64,000 nt of DNA. Source: Lindgomyces ingoldianus (lineage: Eukaryota > Ascomycota > Dothideomycetes > Pleosporales > Lindgomycetaceae). The notes beneath the pieces were generated by a model. That model was given only the letters and a program-made list of their open reading frames with translations. It searched no databases and had not been told where the DNA came from. This document shows, piece by piece, positions 35,663-47,213 of the stretch; the stretch's first letter is position 1; each line of letters starts with the position of its first letter. The translations under genes and the position numbers were made by a program. The stretch is from NCBI RefSeq assembly GCF_010093535.1, contig NW_022985190.1, positions 555,346 to 619,345 on the forward strand, read 5' to 3'.

Positions 35663-37517
35663 CTAGAAGTCCCAGAATCCCTTGGATTCTTGCGGCCGGT
35701 TTCCCGGAGCTTTGGGAGGTATTGCGACATAATCATCGCCTTCATCGCCAATGGCCCAATGGCGACCGTCGTCTTTGCGGCCCCCCATGCCGTTTCCGGT
35801 GGTCTTGACGCCAACAGTCGATGTGTTCACGTTTTCCTTTTTCGATTGCTCTGGTGAATCTTCGTATAAGCCCCAATGGGCATTAAGGCCCTGGAGTACT
35901 TTCTTGCGATCCTCGGGAACATGTTTGACATTGCCATTCCCGTTTCCATTGAAAGTCGTCTTCTGCGGTCCCGGGCTGTGATCGGTCATCTCCCACTGGC
36001 TACCAAAGTCTTTCTTGCGGTTCTCGTTCTTGATGGTGGTGGTCACATCCCCCAGAGGACGTTTGTTGTCACCCTTGTGAGCATCTTCGCCCTCGTCGTC
36101 CGAGGTGGAGTGTAGAACATGATCCTTGTAGAGGCCAAGACCGTTGTTGTGAAGACGACCTTTAGAAGTGTTTTCCTTGCGGGGTTCCGTTGGGGCGCCG
36201 TCGTCAACAAACTCGAAATGAGGGTCCGCATCCGGACGCGCTTTGTGGACTATTGGACGACGAACAGGAGACGTATCAGCCTGTAGGACAAGGAAAGTTA
36301 GCAATTATGGGGGGGGGGGAAAGGCAGAGGGGGGGAGTAAAGTGAGATCCTCAATCTGAACGTGGGGACTAACCTCATCGTCGCTCCACCCAAAGTGTCG
36401 AACGGCCTGTGCCAGGATTTTCAGGTTCGTCTTCTCGGGGGTGACGAAGTCTTCGAAGTCCCACTGTGACATGTGCTTGGACTTGTGCTTCTGGCGTGCC
36501 GTCTCGCGCACTTTGGGCGTTGCTTGTTCATCCTCGTCATCCCCGAAGTTAAAGTGGTCATATTTCTTAGAATTGGTCTTGACGCTCATTGGCGTCGGCA
36601 TAGCCTTCTCCTCTTCAGTCTCCCCAAACAGGCGGTTGGGCTTGAAATTTGTGCCGCCACCTGATTTGACTGGGATGCGCGCTGCCTTCTGCGGGGAAGG
36701 AGCGGTACCCACTGGGGAGGGTGACTCTGGCTCTTCCCCGGCAAACAGCTCCGAGTAGTCACGTGGAGGAGGCTTCGCTGATTGGGCCCGAGCTGCAGAG
36801 GGGCGGGCATAGGTGCGATCCTGGTTGGTATCGCGAGGCTGGAATAGAGACAGCGTAGCGTGGGGATCGTTCATGGCGTTGCTAACGGTGCTCCTCGAGC
36901 TCGCGGGGCGCTCCGTCACAACAACCTCGTCTGCGCCGCCCCGGGAAGTGGTCGAGCGTCGGGACGATGCAGCAGACTCAGGCTGTGCGACCAGGGCTGA
37001 GCTCGAAGCAATAAGGCGCGATTGATCCCTCCCATCTCGAATGGGCCAGTTGCGAGCGCGCGCACCGATGACATCGATCTGTTTCAACAGCGAGCCCTGG
37101 TCCCAATAAAGGCGGATTTGCGCAATGTCCTTGTTCTTATCGAAGTGCACGATGTGAACCTGCCTCGAATTAGCGTGAGCGAGCGAGGACATCACACAGC
37201 CAGCTCACCATGGGGAACGTCACGATCCTGTCGGCAACGAAGTTGTCGTCGAGCCCGGGCAGGAAGGCGCCACCGCCCGAGATGAATTCGATAGTCGTCT
37301 CCACGTCTAGACACAGTCCATTGGCGCTCTCCACGGCCCCTATCACCTTCTCGGCCTTCTTCTTGAGGAGCTTGTCCTGCACCGCGAGGTGCTTGAGAAT
37401 GGCGGCGGGCTCGTTGAGGCTGGTCAGGGTCGTGATGTAGTGGAGGGACGCGTTGTCGGAGAGCGCGGCGGATGACGGGCTACCCAGAAAGGCTTGGTAC
37501 TTTGCGCTGAGCGACAT
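35663..37517 (-). CDS. NTF2-like N-terminus protein with repeated tryptophan motifs
   Basis: Three exons (37517-37209, 37159-36374, 36280-35663) encode 570 residues. Residues 1-160 look like an NTF2-like/SnoaL-type alpha-beta fold (TTIEFISGGGAFLPGLDDNF, then IRLYWDQGSLLKQIDVIG). The remaining 400 residues are polar and disordered but carry recurrent short motifs: QWDFEDF, HFGWSDDE, QWEMTDHSP, HWGLYEDSP and HWAIGDEGDD, ending in KGFWDF. This W-plus-acidic pattern looks like a set of linear binding motifs. I recognise it as a conserved kind of filamentous-fungal protein but know no function. Intron 2 (93 nt) contains an 11-base poly-C tract on the sense strand. Confidence 0.75.
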
Positions 37518-38392
37518 TGCGGACGCGCAGGCGGGGAGTAGCTGGATGGTCGGTAAGTGTGCTGGAGTCTAACTGTGCGTGTCGAATAGATACTGGGGGG
37601 CGAGGGTGGTGGTGGTGGGGTGCGAGTCGTGATGTGGGGAGTCTGCGCGAAGTCCAACTGTAAACAACCCGAGGGTGAGGGAAGGAGTGTTATGAAGTGA
37701 AGGCGCGGTGCCGGGGAACCTAGGGAGAAAGGAGTCGCAGCCAGCGCAAAAAATGGACAGGCCAGGAGGAGCAGCACTACGGCCAGCAGGATGAATTGCA
37801 GCCGGCCTATGCAGGGGAACCTCGTCCCTGATTAAGTGAAGACGACCCGCTGCCACCCGCTGAGTCGCTGACCTGCCAACGACGCCACATCCACTGTGGC
37901 ATGCAGTGACGCGCCTGCGACGCTTCCCGCTTCATAAGGCAAAGACACATAGTTAAGCTCGAATATATTCATCACTACACGTTCAAAACCCCCAACCCGC
38001 CGTCCAGCTATCTACAACCCGCGACAGAGACCGCCCAAGCCCGCCAGAGTGCGGTGTGCTTCACAACAACAGGCGGCAGTTAGTCGCGTTTCAGATGCAA
38101 ACAAAAAGATGCCAAGCTCGTATCCCGCCGTGAGCCAGCGACCACTCAGAGCCTTTGACACGTGCCAGAACGTAAACAACATCGAGAGCCAAACAGAGAA
38201 ACTTCAAAATGAGTGTGGGTACTAATGTGAACAACTCCGCAAAACCATCATTACATACCAACACAGCCCGCAATGAAAACCCGCTCCCTCCATCTTCACT
38301 ATTGATGTGAAATTCGGGCCGAGGAAGCTCAGGTGTCCCTTTAGGGCACGGTGTGTCCTTGAGAAGTACCACCGTGGAGAGACCCCCCGCCC
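37518..38392. other. Intergenic
   Basis: The interval lies between the NTF2-like start and the MFS transporter stop, both minus, and so contains the promoter of the former. It is pyrimidine-rich on the minus strand near 37560-37800. No gene is visible. Confidence 0.55.
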
Positions 38393-40191
38393 CTAGCCTT
38401 CGGGGTTCTTCTCCGCATCAAAGCACGTCTCCCAACAGAGCACCTCGCTGGGGAAATCTCGGTCCACGCTGGGTCGTTCCCTGACAAACCATGCCAAACC
38501 CGCTCCAACAAAACCGAATAGAGTAAGGCAGGTCCACAGAGCGTAGTTCGTCGTTGCCACGCTGAAGTCGCCGCTTAGATAGAAGCTGGCCCCGCTAACA
38601 GCTACGGCCAAGGCCTTGAACAGGCTCGCAGCCTGCATCATCCCGACCACCGTGCCAGCTGAGAAGGCATCGGGAGTCGTGTTGAGCACGAGAAGAGAAA
38701 CAAGAACCGATGCTCCTCCCGTGAGGACATGTTTGGCCAGGATAGCCGTCGTTGATGTGAGTGCAGCAAGGAGGGTAGAGCAGGCCGCAACCAAGGCAAG
38801 GAGAGGTGTCGCAACATATATGGCCGGAAATAGGAGAGAAACGGAACGGTATAGCTTCAACAGGCCATACTTCTTGATTAGATGAGGAACAGCGCGGAGT
38901 ATGGCCAGGCCAGCAACACCACGAACAACGAGGACAGTAAGACCCAGCCAATTGCAAGGAATGCCCATGCCGCCATGCTGGGTGCTGCTGTGGCCGAGGT
39001 GGGGAAGTAAAGCATCGAAGGTGGACGCATGGAGGGAGAGGAGAGAGAAGGAAGAGAGCAAGATTAAAAGAGAGGGCGCTTGCAGGAATTGGCTAATAGA
39101 GATACAGTCGGGCCGGACAGAGTCCACTACACGAATGAGCGGTTCATTCGATTCGGCATCAGAGAGGAAGGGCGCTTTTTCACAGTCGTAGTTTGATCCA
39201 CTTGCTCGCTGGTCGGATTGTAGAGGCAATGTCTGTCAGATATTAGTACACAATGCCGCGGATTTAAGGAGGGGCCTGCCATGTCATGCGCTGGCTAACC
39301 TGAGCAGGAGCCTGCTGTGGGATAATGACGATGGTTAAAAGATTTGAGAGTAGGAAAGAGGAAATTATGCGGATGGATTTCTAAGAATGAGATCCCTACC
39401 TCTTGAAGCATAATTGATGCCGCAACAGCGATTATGAGCAGAATAGTCCCACAAGCAATCTGCGAGCTCAGGATTGGGAACTTCTGCCAGACTACGGTCG
39501 AGGCATTGGTGCTTTCTGAGACCAGTCCTTGCACGATAGGCCCGATGGAGCCGCATAGGGCAATGAGAGGAAGCCGGGCTACGTTCTTCGCTCTTCCAGA
39601 TGCATTGGTGCTGAGGTCGCCTATCATCGTAAGAGTCGTCACCGCGATGGTTGAACTAGCTAAGCCGGCGACGAATCGGAAGATCGTGCAGCTCATAAGG
39701 TCCGTGGCAAATCCCATGCTCAGACAGCAAACGCACATGGTCCACAACCCTAGCAGAGACACACGACGGCGTCCAATGCGGTCAGAGAGATATCCCCAGA
39801 AAATACCACTCGTACCACCAAATGCATATGCGCAATCCAAGATGCTACGAAGGTAGGACGTAGATAGATTTCCGCAGTAATCGTCGTTCGAAATGAGCAT
39901 CTGCAGTTGCGGTTGGAGGCTCGAGGCCATGATGCTGGAGTAAGCGGCTGAGGGTTAGCGTGACTCTGAGACAAAAGACATGTGCCACACGTACGCTTCG
40001 GCAAGGAATATCACATAGACTAGAGTCAACTGCCTCTGTCGAGCCTTTGTTGTCGTCTCCGGCACTGAGACAAGTTCCTGATCATCTTCCCTCGTATCCT
40101 GTTCAGGCTCTTCGCTCAATTCAACTTTGTCATACTTCGCCAATTCCTTGACGGGTATCAGAGATCTGGTGCGCCTATGAAAGCCTAACAT
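38393..40191 (-). CDS. MFS transporter
   Basis: Three exons (40191-39995, 39934-39400, 39232-38393) give 523 residues. The N-terminal 55 residues are cytosolic and acidic. The first hydrophobic segment (LTLVYVIFLAEAIMASSL) is rebuilt across intron 1. The MFS loop 2-3 motif is present as GYLSDRIGRRRVSLLGLW. Another ten or so hydrophobic segments follow, with a polar central loop (SDQRASGSNYDCEKAPFLSD) between the two six-helix halves. Substrate is unknown. The general form fits proton-coupled DHA1-like or related fungal facilitators. Intron 2 is long for this window (167 nt). Confidence 0.88.
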
Positions 40192-40971
40192 GATGTTGGA
40201 TGGAAACAACAGGCCTAATTGGAATAATGACTGGGAGTGATATTGAGGGCAATCTCGAAGTCTAGGAACGCGACCGGCGCGGCCTATTCGAGATGTGTAA
40301 GGACAGTGGTGGCCACTGAGGACCAAAGGCTGTTGGAAAGAGTGACAAGAAAGTCCAGGAAGACAATCAAGGGAATGACAGGCTCCGCCTCGACACAGAA
40401 GGTGGAGAGGTTGAAGAGGGCCGCATCGCGAGGGGGAAGAGAGGTCTTGAAACGCCCGTGCGATACGAGCTCCGGAATTGGCCTAAGCGCCAGGCCATAA
40501 ATTGATCAATGGAGGTCACATGAGGTTACAGGTGGGCACGCATCAATGAGAAATCACACATTTGCAAGTTCTGTATTTCATGTTTCCGATCATTTATCCA
40601 TTGCAGAGCCATGCAAATACAAGACTTGAGCGAGGTGCTTCCCTCCACATACTCCCGCTTCTAGTTTACACTCCTGAACCATCTCAACCCTGCCCTCCAC
40701 AATTAAAGGAAAGAGAAGGGGGGGAGGTACAAAAATCAGTCCGACCCATAAGAATCAAGGCCAATTGTTTTTGGGTTTTCTGTTTGAACGTTCCATATAG
40801 CAAATACCTGTGCCACTACCATATGGACGATAATCAGACTTGCATTCTGCTTCACTTCGACGCCCAAATCCTCAAAATCATATAAAGGCCGTTGCCGTAT
40901 CAAAAGGGATAAACAGTAAACAAACAGATCGCTCAATTAACAGTTCAACGAGTGGGATATCCTGTATCCCA
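40192..40971. other. Intergenic
   Basis: This 780-bp gap holds the MFS promoter and the 3' UTR of the C2H2 gene (both genes minus). No other feature is seen. Confidence 0.55.
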
Positions 40972-43437
40972 TTACTGCCCATTATCGAAGCCGCTCATCA
41001 TATCGTCAAAAGCGTTCGACAGAGATGGCTCAGCGTAGAGGCTGTTGTCAAATTGGCCTCCAAACTGATTCAGCTCCGGGAAAAAGTCGGCGGTTGTGTT
41101 CAGTCCCATGCCGTTCCCTTGAGCAGCATCGAACAAAGTGAAGTCTCCGGTAGGCGGACTAAAGTTGGTCATCCCATCATCAAAGCCTTCATCCAGGTGC
41201 ATCTGAGGAGAGAAAAGAGTCACATCAGGCTGAGCACCAGGAGAAAGGTGTGGAAGGCCATGAGGAACAGAAGTATTGACAGTGAATGGACGGGTAAAGT
41301 CAATGGACTCAAAATTGTCGAAGCCAGTGCTCATGGCAGGAGTTGGCTGCTGAAAACCAGTATTAAAATTACCGGGGATCCCGCAATTGAAGACATCGTT
41401 GTGGTTAATGACTGCATCTTCAGGAGTGACGGCATCGTCAAAAGAAGTCGGCTCCGTGGGTGAGTGCCCAGAAGAGTATGTAAGAACCGACCCGTCTGTT
41501 GTTACAGAATCTCTTCGGTAGTCATCCTCATGAAAACCATTGGCGCTCAAAGCAGGGGTGCCAAAGCCATACGAATAGTCGAAATCAGTCAGCGGCAACG
41601 CAGGAGAAGGCGCAAATGGAGTCATGGGAGTCGCCAAAGCTGATGTAGGCGTACCCAAGAACGGGGTGAGGGGGGTAGGAGGGCTGCGTTCACTTCCGGC
41701 AATGGTGGCCTTCTTTCGTCCGTTGCTCTTTGAGCGAACGTATTCCCATCCGTGGGCTTTCTCCATATGCTGCTTGCAATTGGATTCTCGTTTCGACGCA
41801 TAAGTGCAAGGCGGGTACCGGCACTTATACTGAGGAGGTGCAGATGAATGCTTATCATTCACATGTCTGTCGCGTTCCTTCTCGGTTGGCCAGCCGAGAT
41901 CATAGTATTTGCACTTCTCCTCCGTACATTTCCAGGGTCGCGAATGAGTCTTCTCGTGTTTAGTGAGATCACACGGCCTCTTGAATTCCTTCTTGCAATC
42001 ACGGCAGACGTGCATGACATCCCCGGGCTTATCAGATTTTCGTCGTCGAGCCATGGAACGAGTGACATCTTCATCGTCCATCTCATCATCAGACAAGGCA
42101 CGCTTCGTTGATGGGAATCCACGGTAGGAATCCTTGGAAGGACTGCCTTCGTTGATGGGAATGACCTTGCCATTCTTGTGGCGGACAAGCTCGGCGGGAC
42201 GGCCATTGTGACTCAACCCCCCACGGAGGGTGATCTTCTCTTCACTGGAAAGTGTTAGATCAGGCATAACTTCAGAAAGGTTAAGGGAGCCATACGGTGA
42301 ATAATCCATGTCGTCAAGTTCTTCCCCATTCGCCTCTTTTTGTCGTGTGGCGGCCATAATTGCTGCGTAGCGACGGATCTGTTCGATTAAATCGAGAAAG
42401 TAGTTGTTAGTATAAGGGCGGTCGGACGGTAAGCGTTGATCTTGCTCCGGAAGGCAGTCGACAGTCGTGATCAAAAGTTGGATCGATCGCTCACAGAAGC
42501 GAAGATACGAAGTCGGTGTCGCCGAGAACTCCTTTACGCCACGGAGAATGCAATGAGCTTTTGCAATCTCAGAAGAAGGACGGATTCCACTTACCGGTGC
42601 TAGGAAAATCAGAGTCTTCTCAAGGTCTCGGAGGTTCGAGATATTCTTATCCCCAATGCGACGGGGAACGTCCTCGATCAAGGGATGAAAGTCCTTCAGT
42701 GATTCCTCGGCGAGGATAGGCTTGATGATGTGGTCGTGGATTTGTTTACAAGCATACTCACCCAATGTATGCTTATCCTCCGATGCGTCAAGTGCCGAGA
42801 AGGAGCGAGTGATGGCCGAGTGTGTCGAGGTAACAGAGGTGGAAATGGATCCACCAGCACTCGACCGAAGGGAGCGATAGTCGCCTTTATATATGTCAGA
42901 GGGCTGTGCCTCCATGAGGGGTAAGAGCAAAGAAGCCTTACCGTATTTTGACCCACTGACGCTGGAGCCAAGACCGCTATCTGAAGCGTGATCGTGGAGG
43001 CTTCGTTCTGCGGTAGATGGCTTGCGGTCAATGTCCATAGGCGTAGTGTCAAGGCTTGTGTTGTCGAGGAGGAAGCTTGGTAGAGGAAGCACCTCAGGAT
43101 CGTTCAAGATGCTGGCCGACTTGCTTCCAGCCAGTTTCTTCTCAATATCCTTTAAGAAGTGTGCAACATGAGGCGGCGGGCAGTCATGGAGCAGTTCTTG
43201 AAGGCTCTCAGTGCTTGTGGGAGAACGTCGTGGCATATGATGACGGTTCTCCAGGTCGCAGAGGTCAGATGGGATAGACTTCGGTGACGAGAAGGTACCA
43301 CACTTGCGCAGTCGCATGCTGTGGGTGCTGAGTGGAGTACCCTGGGGGTCGATCACCTTAAGAGGAGAGCGGCGGGGGTGAGTCCTTGTGCCCGACATGT
43401 TGAGTGTGACTGGACTGAAGAAGAATTGCTCCTGCAT
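40972..43437 (-). CDS. C2H2 zinc-finger transcription factor
   Basis: The frame is open for 821 residues. Three C2H2-type fingers lie near residues 470-570: HVCRDCKKEFKRPCDLTKH, then KCTEEKCKYYDLGWPTEKER with H..H, then KCRYPPCTYASKRESNCKQH. The N-terminal region is conserved-looking (SPLKVIDPQGTPLSTHSMRL). A helical domain lies around 220-340, and the C-terminus is Pro/Thr/Asp/Phe-rich as in activation domains. Translation may begin at M1 (43437) or M14 (43398); the latter begins MSGTRTHPRRSPL and looks more like a natural start. A 57-nt in-frame intron (42941-42885) probably interrupts the first part, removing 19 residues. I do not recognise the exact regulator. Confidence 0.88.
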   Translation of the reverse strand: MQEQFFFSPVTLNMSGTRTHPRRSPLKVIDPQGTPLSTHSMRLRKCGTFSSPKSIPSDLCDLENRHHMPRRSPTSTESLQELLHDCPPPHVAHFLKDIEKKLAGSKSASILNDPEVLPLPSFLLDNTSLDTTPMDIDRKPSTAERSLHDHASDSGLGSSVSGSKYGKASLLLPLMEAQPSDIYKGDYRSLRSSAGGSISTSVTSTHSAITRSFSALDASEDKHTLGEYACKQIHDHIIKPILAEESLKDFHPLIEDVPRRIGDKNISNLRDLEKTLIFLAPVSGIRPSSEIAKAHCILRGVKEFSATPTSYLRFCERSIQLLITTVDCLPEQDQRLPSDRPYTNNYFLDLIEQIRRYAAIMAATRQKEANGEELDDMDYSPYGSLNLSEVMPDLTLSSEEKITLRGGLSHNGRPAELVRHKNGKVIPINEGSPSKDSYRGFPSTKRALSDDEMDDEDVTRSMARRRKSDKPGDVMHVCRDCKKEFKRPCDLTKHEKTHSRPWKCTEEKCKYYDLGWPTEKERDRHVNDKHSSAPPQYKCRYPPCTYASKRESNCKQHMEKAHGWEYVRSKSNGRKKATIAGSERSPPTPLTPFLGTPTSALATPMTPFAPSPALPLTDFDYSYGFGTPALSANGFHEDDYRRDSVTTDGSVLTYSSGHSPTEPTSFDDAVTPEDAVINHNDVFNCGIPGNFNTGFQQPTPAMSTGFDNFESIDFTRPFTVNTSVPHGLPHLSPGAQPDVTLFSPQMHLDEGFDDGMTNFSPPTGDFTLFDAAQGNGMGLNTTADFFPELNQFGGQFDNSLYAEPSLSNAFDDMMSGFDNGQ
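42885..42941 (-). other. Probable in-frame intron in the C2H2 gene
   Basis: GTAAGG donor at 42941, TCTGAC branch-like word, and acceptor AAAG at 42885. The length is 57 nt, a multiple of three, with no stop codon. Splicing joins SGSKYG to DYRSLRS and removes a hydrophobic stretch that looks unlike its surroundings. Confidence 0.65.
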
Positions 43438-46000
43438 GAGAGTGCAACAATCAGCTCGCTGCTCCAGCTTGGGGTGCTTCCAGGTCTATGACTCACTGGG
43501 GAAGCGGTGCTAAGTTGACCAGTTTAAGCGTGATGGTCGGATGAGGAACCGACGCCGGGAGTCAGAGATATCGCTCCGGGAGAAATAGATGCACAGCCTT
43601 CCGAGAGAAGTGACCGAAGTAGATGGCCGGTGACCTATTGCAGGAGGACTACGCTGCCAAAACCCCTCTCTGGGGAGGATATGATGCGGCAGGCTAGAAG
43701 GTCAATGTCGCATCGAGAGGGGTGAATGGTGTGCCAACGGGATGGAAGCCGTCGAGATGGGAAAACAACAGGTGAATTTGAAGCCTGGAGCAGACAAACA
43801 GAAAGGGCGCGGGTAGGAAGCACGGTGGTGCAGCCCTGGGGAGGTAAAGGTATAAGAGGGCGGCGCAGTCCGACTTGAGAACGCGGGAAAGGGTCCAGGT
43901 GCAGCTAAACAAGGGCGGGTAAAGTGCAAAAGATGGGGTGACGAGGCCTGAGGACAGAGGCTGACGACAGGACGAGGAACGGAGGGTTGGATATGTCGAG
44001 AAGGAATGGGGACGACGGAGAAGCAATGGAGCTGGAAGGAGGAAGGCTGTTGATGAGTCGTCTGCAACCCTTCTTGGCGGTTGCCTGGAAGCTAAGCCCC
44101 ATCGCTCAATAATCCGCGTCTGCGCAATACGAGCAGTGCAATTATTCGCTGCAGCGCACAATAACATGGCCGTTTCTGACGCAACTGATGGATCGACCGT
44201 ACGAGAAGAACGCCAGGAGGCCGTCAGTTCCCTTGCTCTATTCGCCGTGAGAGGAAAATTGTGTGAGGTGTGTCGTAGGTTTGGAGATGACGAGGCCCGC
44301 CTGTTCACCACCCAAGCCCGTGCCGCACCACCCAAAATGGACCTCGACCAGCGGTCAGTACTCCTGCGGTCGTTACAGAAAAGTGCATTACTTGTCCATA
44401 TGGTCCCCCACTCCATTCGACCACTTCGACCGAATTGACCGGTGAACCCAAAGAGCAGGAACCGCTGCAGACGACTGTCAGGACGGCGCATCAATTGGTC
44501 CGTCGAGGCAGGGGGTTGATGCCGGTGGTGGCTTGCCTGAGGCTGTGAGTTGGACGTTGCGCGAGTGGCGAGTGCAACAAGCCCTCACCGGATCCGTGGG
44601 GCCAAAACTTGGCCCCCAGACTGGCCATTGGGTTTGGTTTTAAGTCCCAGTCCTTCCTGCCGTTGTTCCGGAGAAGGGGGGCCAGTGCGGGACGCTTGGA
44701 GAGACATTGCAAGGGCTGGGGAACAAGACACTGAAGGGCGACTGTGGTCGTGTGAAACAGGGAGAGGGACTGGCATCCTATTGGCTGGCACTTTGAACAT
44801 ATGGAGAGGTTTAAGTGAGTCCGGACACCCTGATAATCAAGCTTCGCATTGTTGAACAACCTAATCCGGGGGAGTGTGTGTGGAACTGGTACCACAAGCA
44901 TCCTGTGAGTTGTTACCCGAAATCCAGCGGAGAGTCAAAGAGAGCCCCATCGCCCAAGTGGCTATCCAGTGTGTTGCTGATACGACGTGGAGGAGTCGCT
45001 GCCACATGCAAGCTAGTATGAGTTTCAACTTTCCGTCGTGCTGGAGAAGGACAGATATCAAAGTCTGTGCCTGTGTGGAACAGAGACTGGAAAGGCATCC
45101 CATTCGCTGACGGCTTTAGTCTGGCAAGGAGTTTAGGAGAATTATATCACCCGAATCATACTCCGTGATTTTCAAGAGTGTAGAACCGTGACTGCAACCG
45201 GCATTCAACTAAATCTTAGTCGGGGCATTCACTCCTTCCGCAATGTGATATCATCTAATTCAGGACGGGAACCCTTTCCTCAAAAGTCTCCGCTGGATCC
45301 TTATCAGGAATATTTCTAGATCTAGCCTGCACAGTTAACATAGCGTAGTATAGTTTAACGCGTGATCCTCAGATAATGCTAACTCCCTCCGCAAAAGTGG
45401 AACCAAGTTATAAATATTAGGAGAGAACCATACCCATGAAAAAATATACTCCAAAATTTTAGTAAGTAGTTTGTGAGATCTTCACTCCTGTGTTGATATT
45501 GTGCAGTGTTCACTCACACACCATTGCTACATAACATCTATTCTCAACAATACCGCACAACGGAGTGTTATTTAGAACAGTGATGGGCATCTTCATTGCG
45601 CCTTCCCCAGTCCTGGCAAGAGGTAAGTGCAATTTTCCTGCTGTCGCCGTTGCATTATAAGTTCCAACACATTACAAAACTTTAGGGATAACATGTTTAA
45701 AAGAGATGTTTCGCGATAGACGAGCATTGTCAGTACGAGGTCTGTTAGTAGCCTATCCCAGTATCTCAACCTCACTGTGGGGAATATCTGGGGTGGGCTA
45801 TAAACAGCGTCTGAACCTACTTACAACCAAGCTTCAAAGTGATGCTCCTGGAACGCCATGTAAACCAGCAGAGTGTCCAATGGTTTATGAACTCCCTCCC
45901 CTGGGTTTCCGTCATAACCCGTGATCCAAAACATCCAGTACTCAGAATCGGTCATTAATCGTTATTCTAAACGCCGAGTCCCTAAAATCAGTCAAGCACT
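43438..46000. other. Intergenic, 2.6 kb, C2H2 promoter region
   Basis: The region lies upstream of the C2H2 gene and downstream of the Nbl1 gene, both minus. The first kilobase is pyrimidine-rich on the minus strand and holds long but biased open frames, best read as leader or promoter. From about 45120 to 45900 the sequence is AT-rich with no features. Confidence 0.5.
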
Positions 46001-46800
46001 TCACCGTGGGCGGCGAGCGCGAGTTTGCGCAATGGTGCGCGAGTTGGCGCGCGCATTGCTAGATTTTGGCGACAAGACTTCAGGCGCAGCAAGCTTGCGC
46101 GAAGCTGCGCGAGTGGTGCGGACGGGAGCTGGGTCTGCGGCAGCAACACGGGGGTTGCGAGGAACAGGTACATTCCGCGGTGCTGCGGCCCTGGCTCTCT
46201 TTTTAGGGATGGAAAGTTGGTGGTCTGCCATATTCTCCTTGTCCGAAGCCATTTCATTGCTTGATCTCTTCACGCCGCGGATTGGTGCCTGCTTTCGGGA
46301 CTGTGTCGGCTGCGAGGGCTGGATTTGTTGTGGATGGATTTGTTGACGCGACTGGGTTTGTGGGCGTGGCTCTGTTTGCTGACGCGACTCGGCTTGCTGG
46401 CGTGGTAGGACTTGCTGAGGTGGCAAACCCGGTGGTAGAGACGCAGGAGCAGAAGGAGCAGCAGCAGTGCGGGTAGGAGCAGGACGTGCAACCGGGCGAG
46501 TACGCTTGGAATTGATAGCTGGTGCCTTTGAAAGGGCGCTGGTGGCCTTGGAGGCAGTCGGGTCAAGCAGATCCATAATCTTCATGTTGCGCTTATTGTT
46601 CGGGATACGATTGACGCGACGCTCTAAGCGCGACCGGAGACTGGCGACCTGGGCATCGTACATTGCAAGCAGTTTCTCCTTTCTTGCGGCCACTGGCTTG
46701 CGTTAATCGAGGTTAATTCATGGAGCAGGAAGCCCTTACACTCGAGCTCAAGGTTGGCCCGCATGGTGGCTTTTGCTTCAGCAGTAAGGACGAACGACAT
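46001..46800 (-). CDS. NBL1: Borealin/Nbl1-type chromosomal passenger subunit
   Basis: Two exons (46800-46740, 46692-46001) with a 47-nt intron encode 250 residues. The N-terminal 65 residues form the Nbl1/Borealin N-domain: MSFVLTAEAKATMRANLELE, then the helix LAARKEKLLAMYDAQVASLR and SRLERRVNRIPNNKRNMKIM. In the chromosomal passenger complex this helix bundles with Survivin (Bir1) and INCENP (Sli15) to place Aurora B on centromeres and the spindle midzone. The remainder is basic and disordered, with Ala/Pro and a Gln/Arg-rich repetitive stretch, longer than the minimal yeast Nbl1. The acceptor choice (AGCCAG at 46693) is set by frame and restores the helix register. Confidence 0.85.
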
Positions 46801-47213
46801 GTTGACGAGAGCAACGCGTCGGAGGCAAGTCGAATAGTGTGGAAGTCGTATTCGGACGAGGCAGGGTGACTTGGAAGTCTCAAAGCGTTGTTAACGGGGT
46901 GGCAATTAGTATGCTGGTGCTTGCTCGTGCTTGCTGAGGGGGTGGTGAAGCTTTGGTGAGGAGCAAGAGAGACGCAGAATCGGCCTGGGTTTTGATCTGA
47001 GCAGCTGCTTAGCGCCTTGGCCGGATGATATAACGGGGCTGCCAAGTTCAGCCACTACGCGAAGTCCCGTGCCTGCTTCCCGCCAAGCCAGGCCTGGAGC
47101 TAGTTGTCTGCAGCGGCAATCGTGCTGCTCAAGCACACCCATCCCAGAAATACCTCGCCTTTTCCCACGACAACAGCCTTAATACCATTCCCCCCCCCCC
47201 TCCAGCTTTCAAG
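46801..47213. promoter_or_regulatory. Divergent promoter, NBL1 / RPN10
   Basis: Only 413 bases separate the two start codons, so both promoters share this interval. A C11 run (47190-47200) ends 13 bases before the RPN10 ATG, probably in its 5' leader. Confidence 0.65.

Noticed and set aside
43694..44494. 266-codon minus-strand open frame upstream of the C2H2 gene
   Set aside because: It is rich in Ser, Arg, Leu and Pro as expected from pyrimidine-rich leader sequence, has no recognisable domain, and overlaps other equally long open frames.
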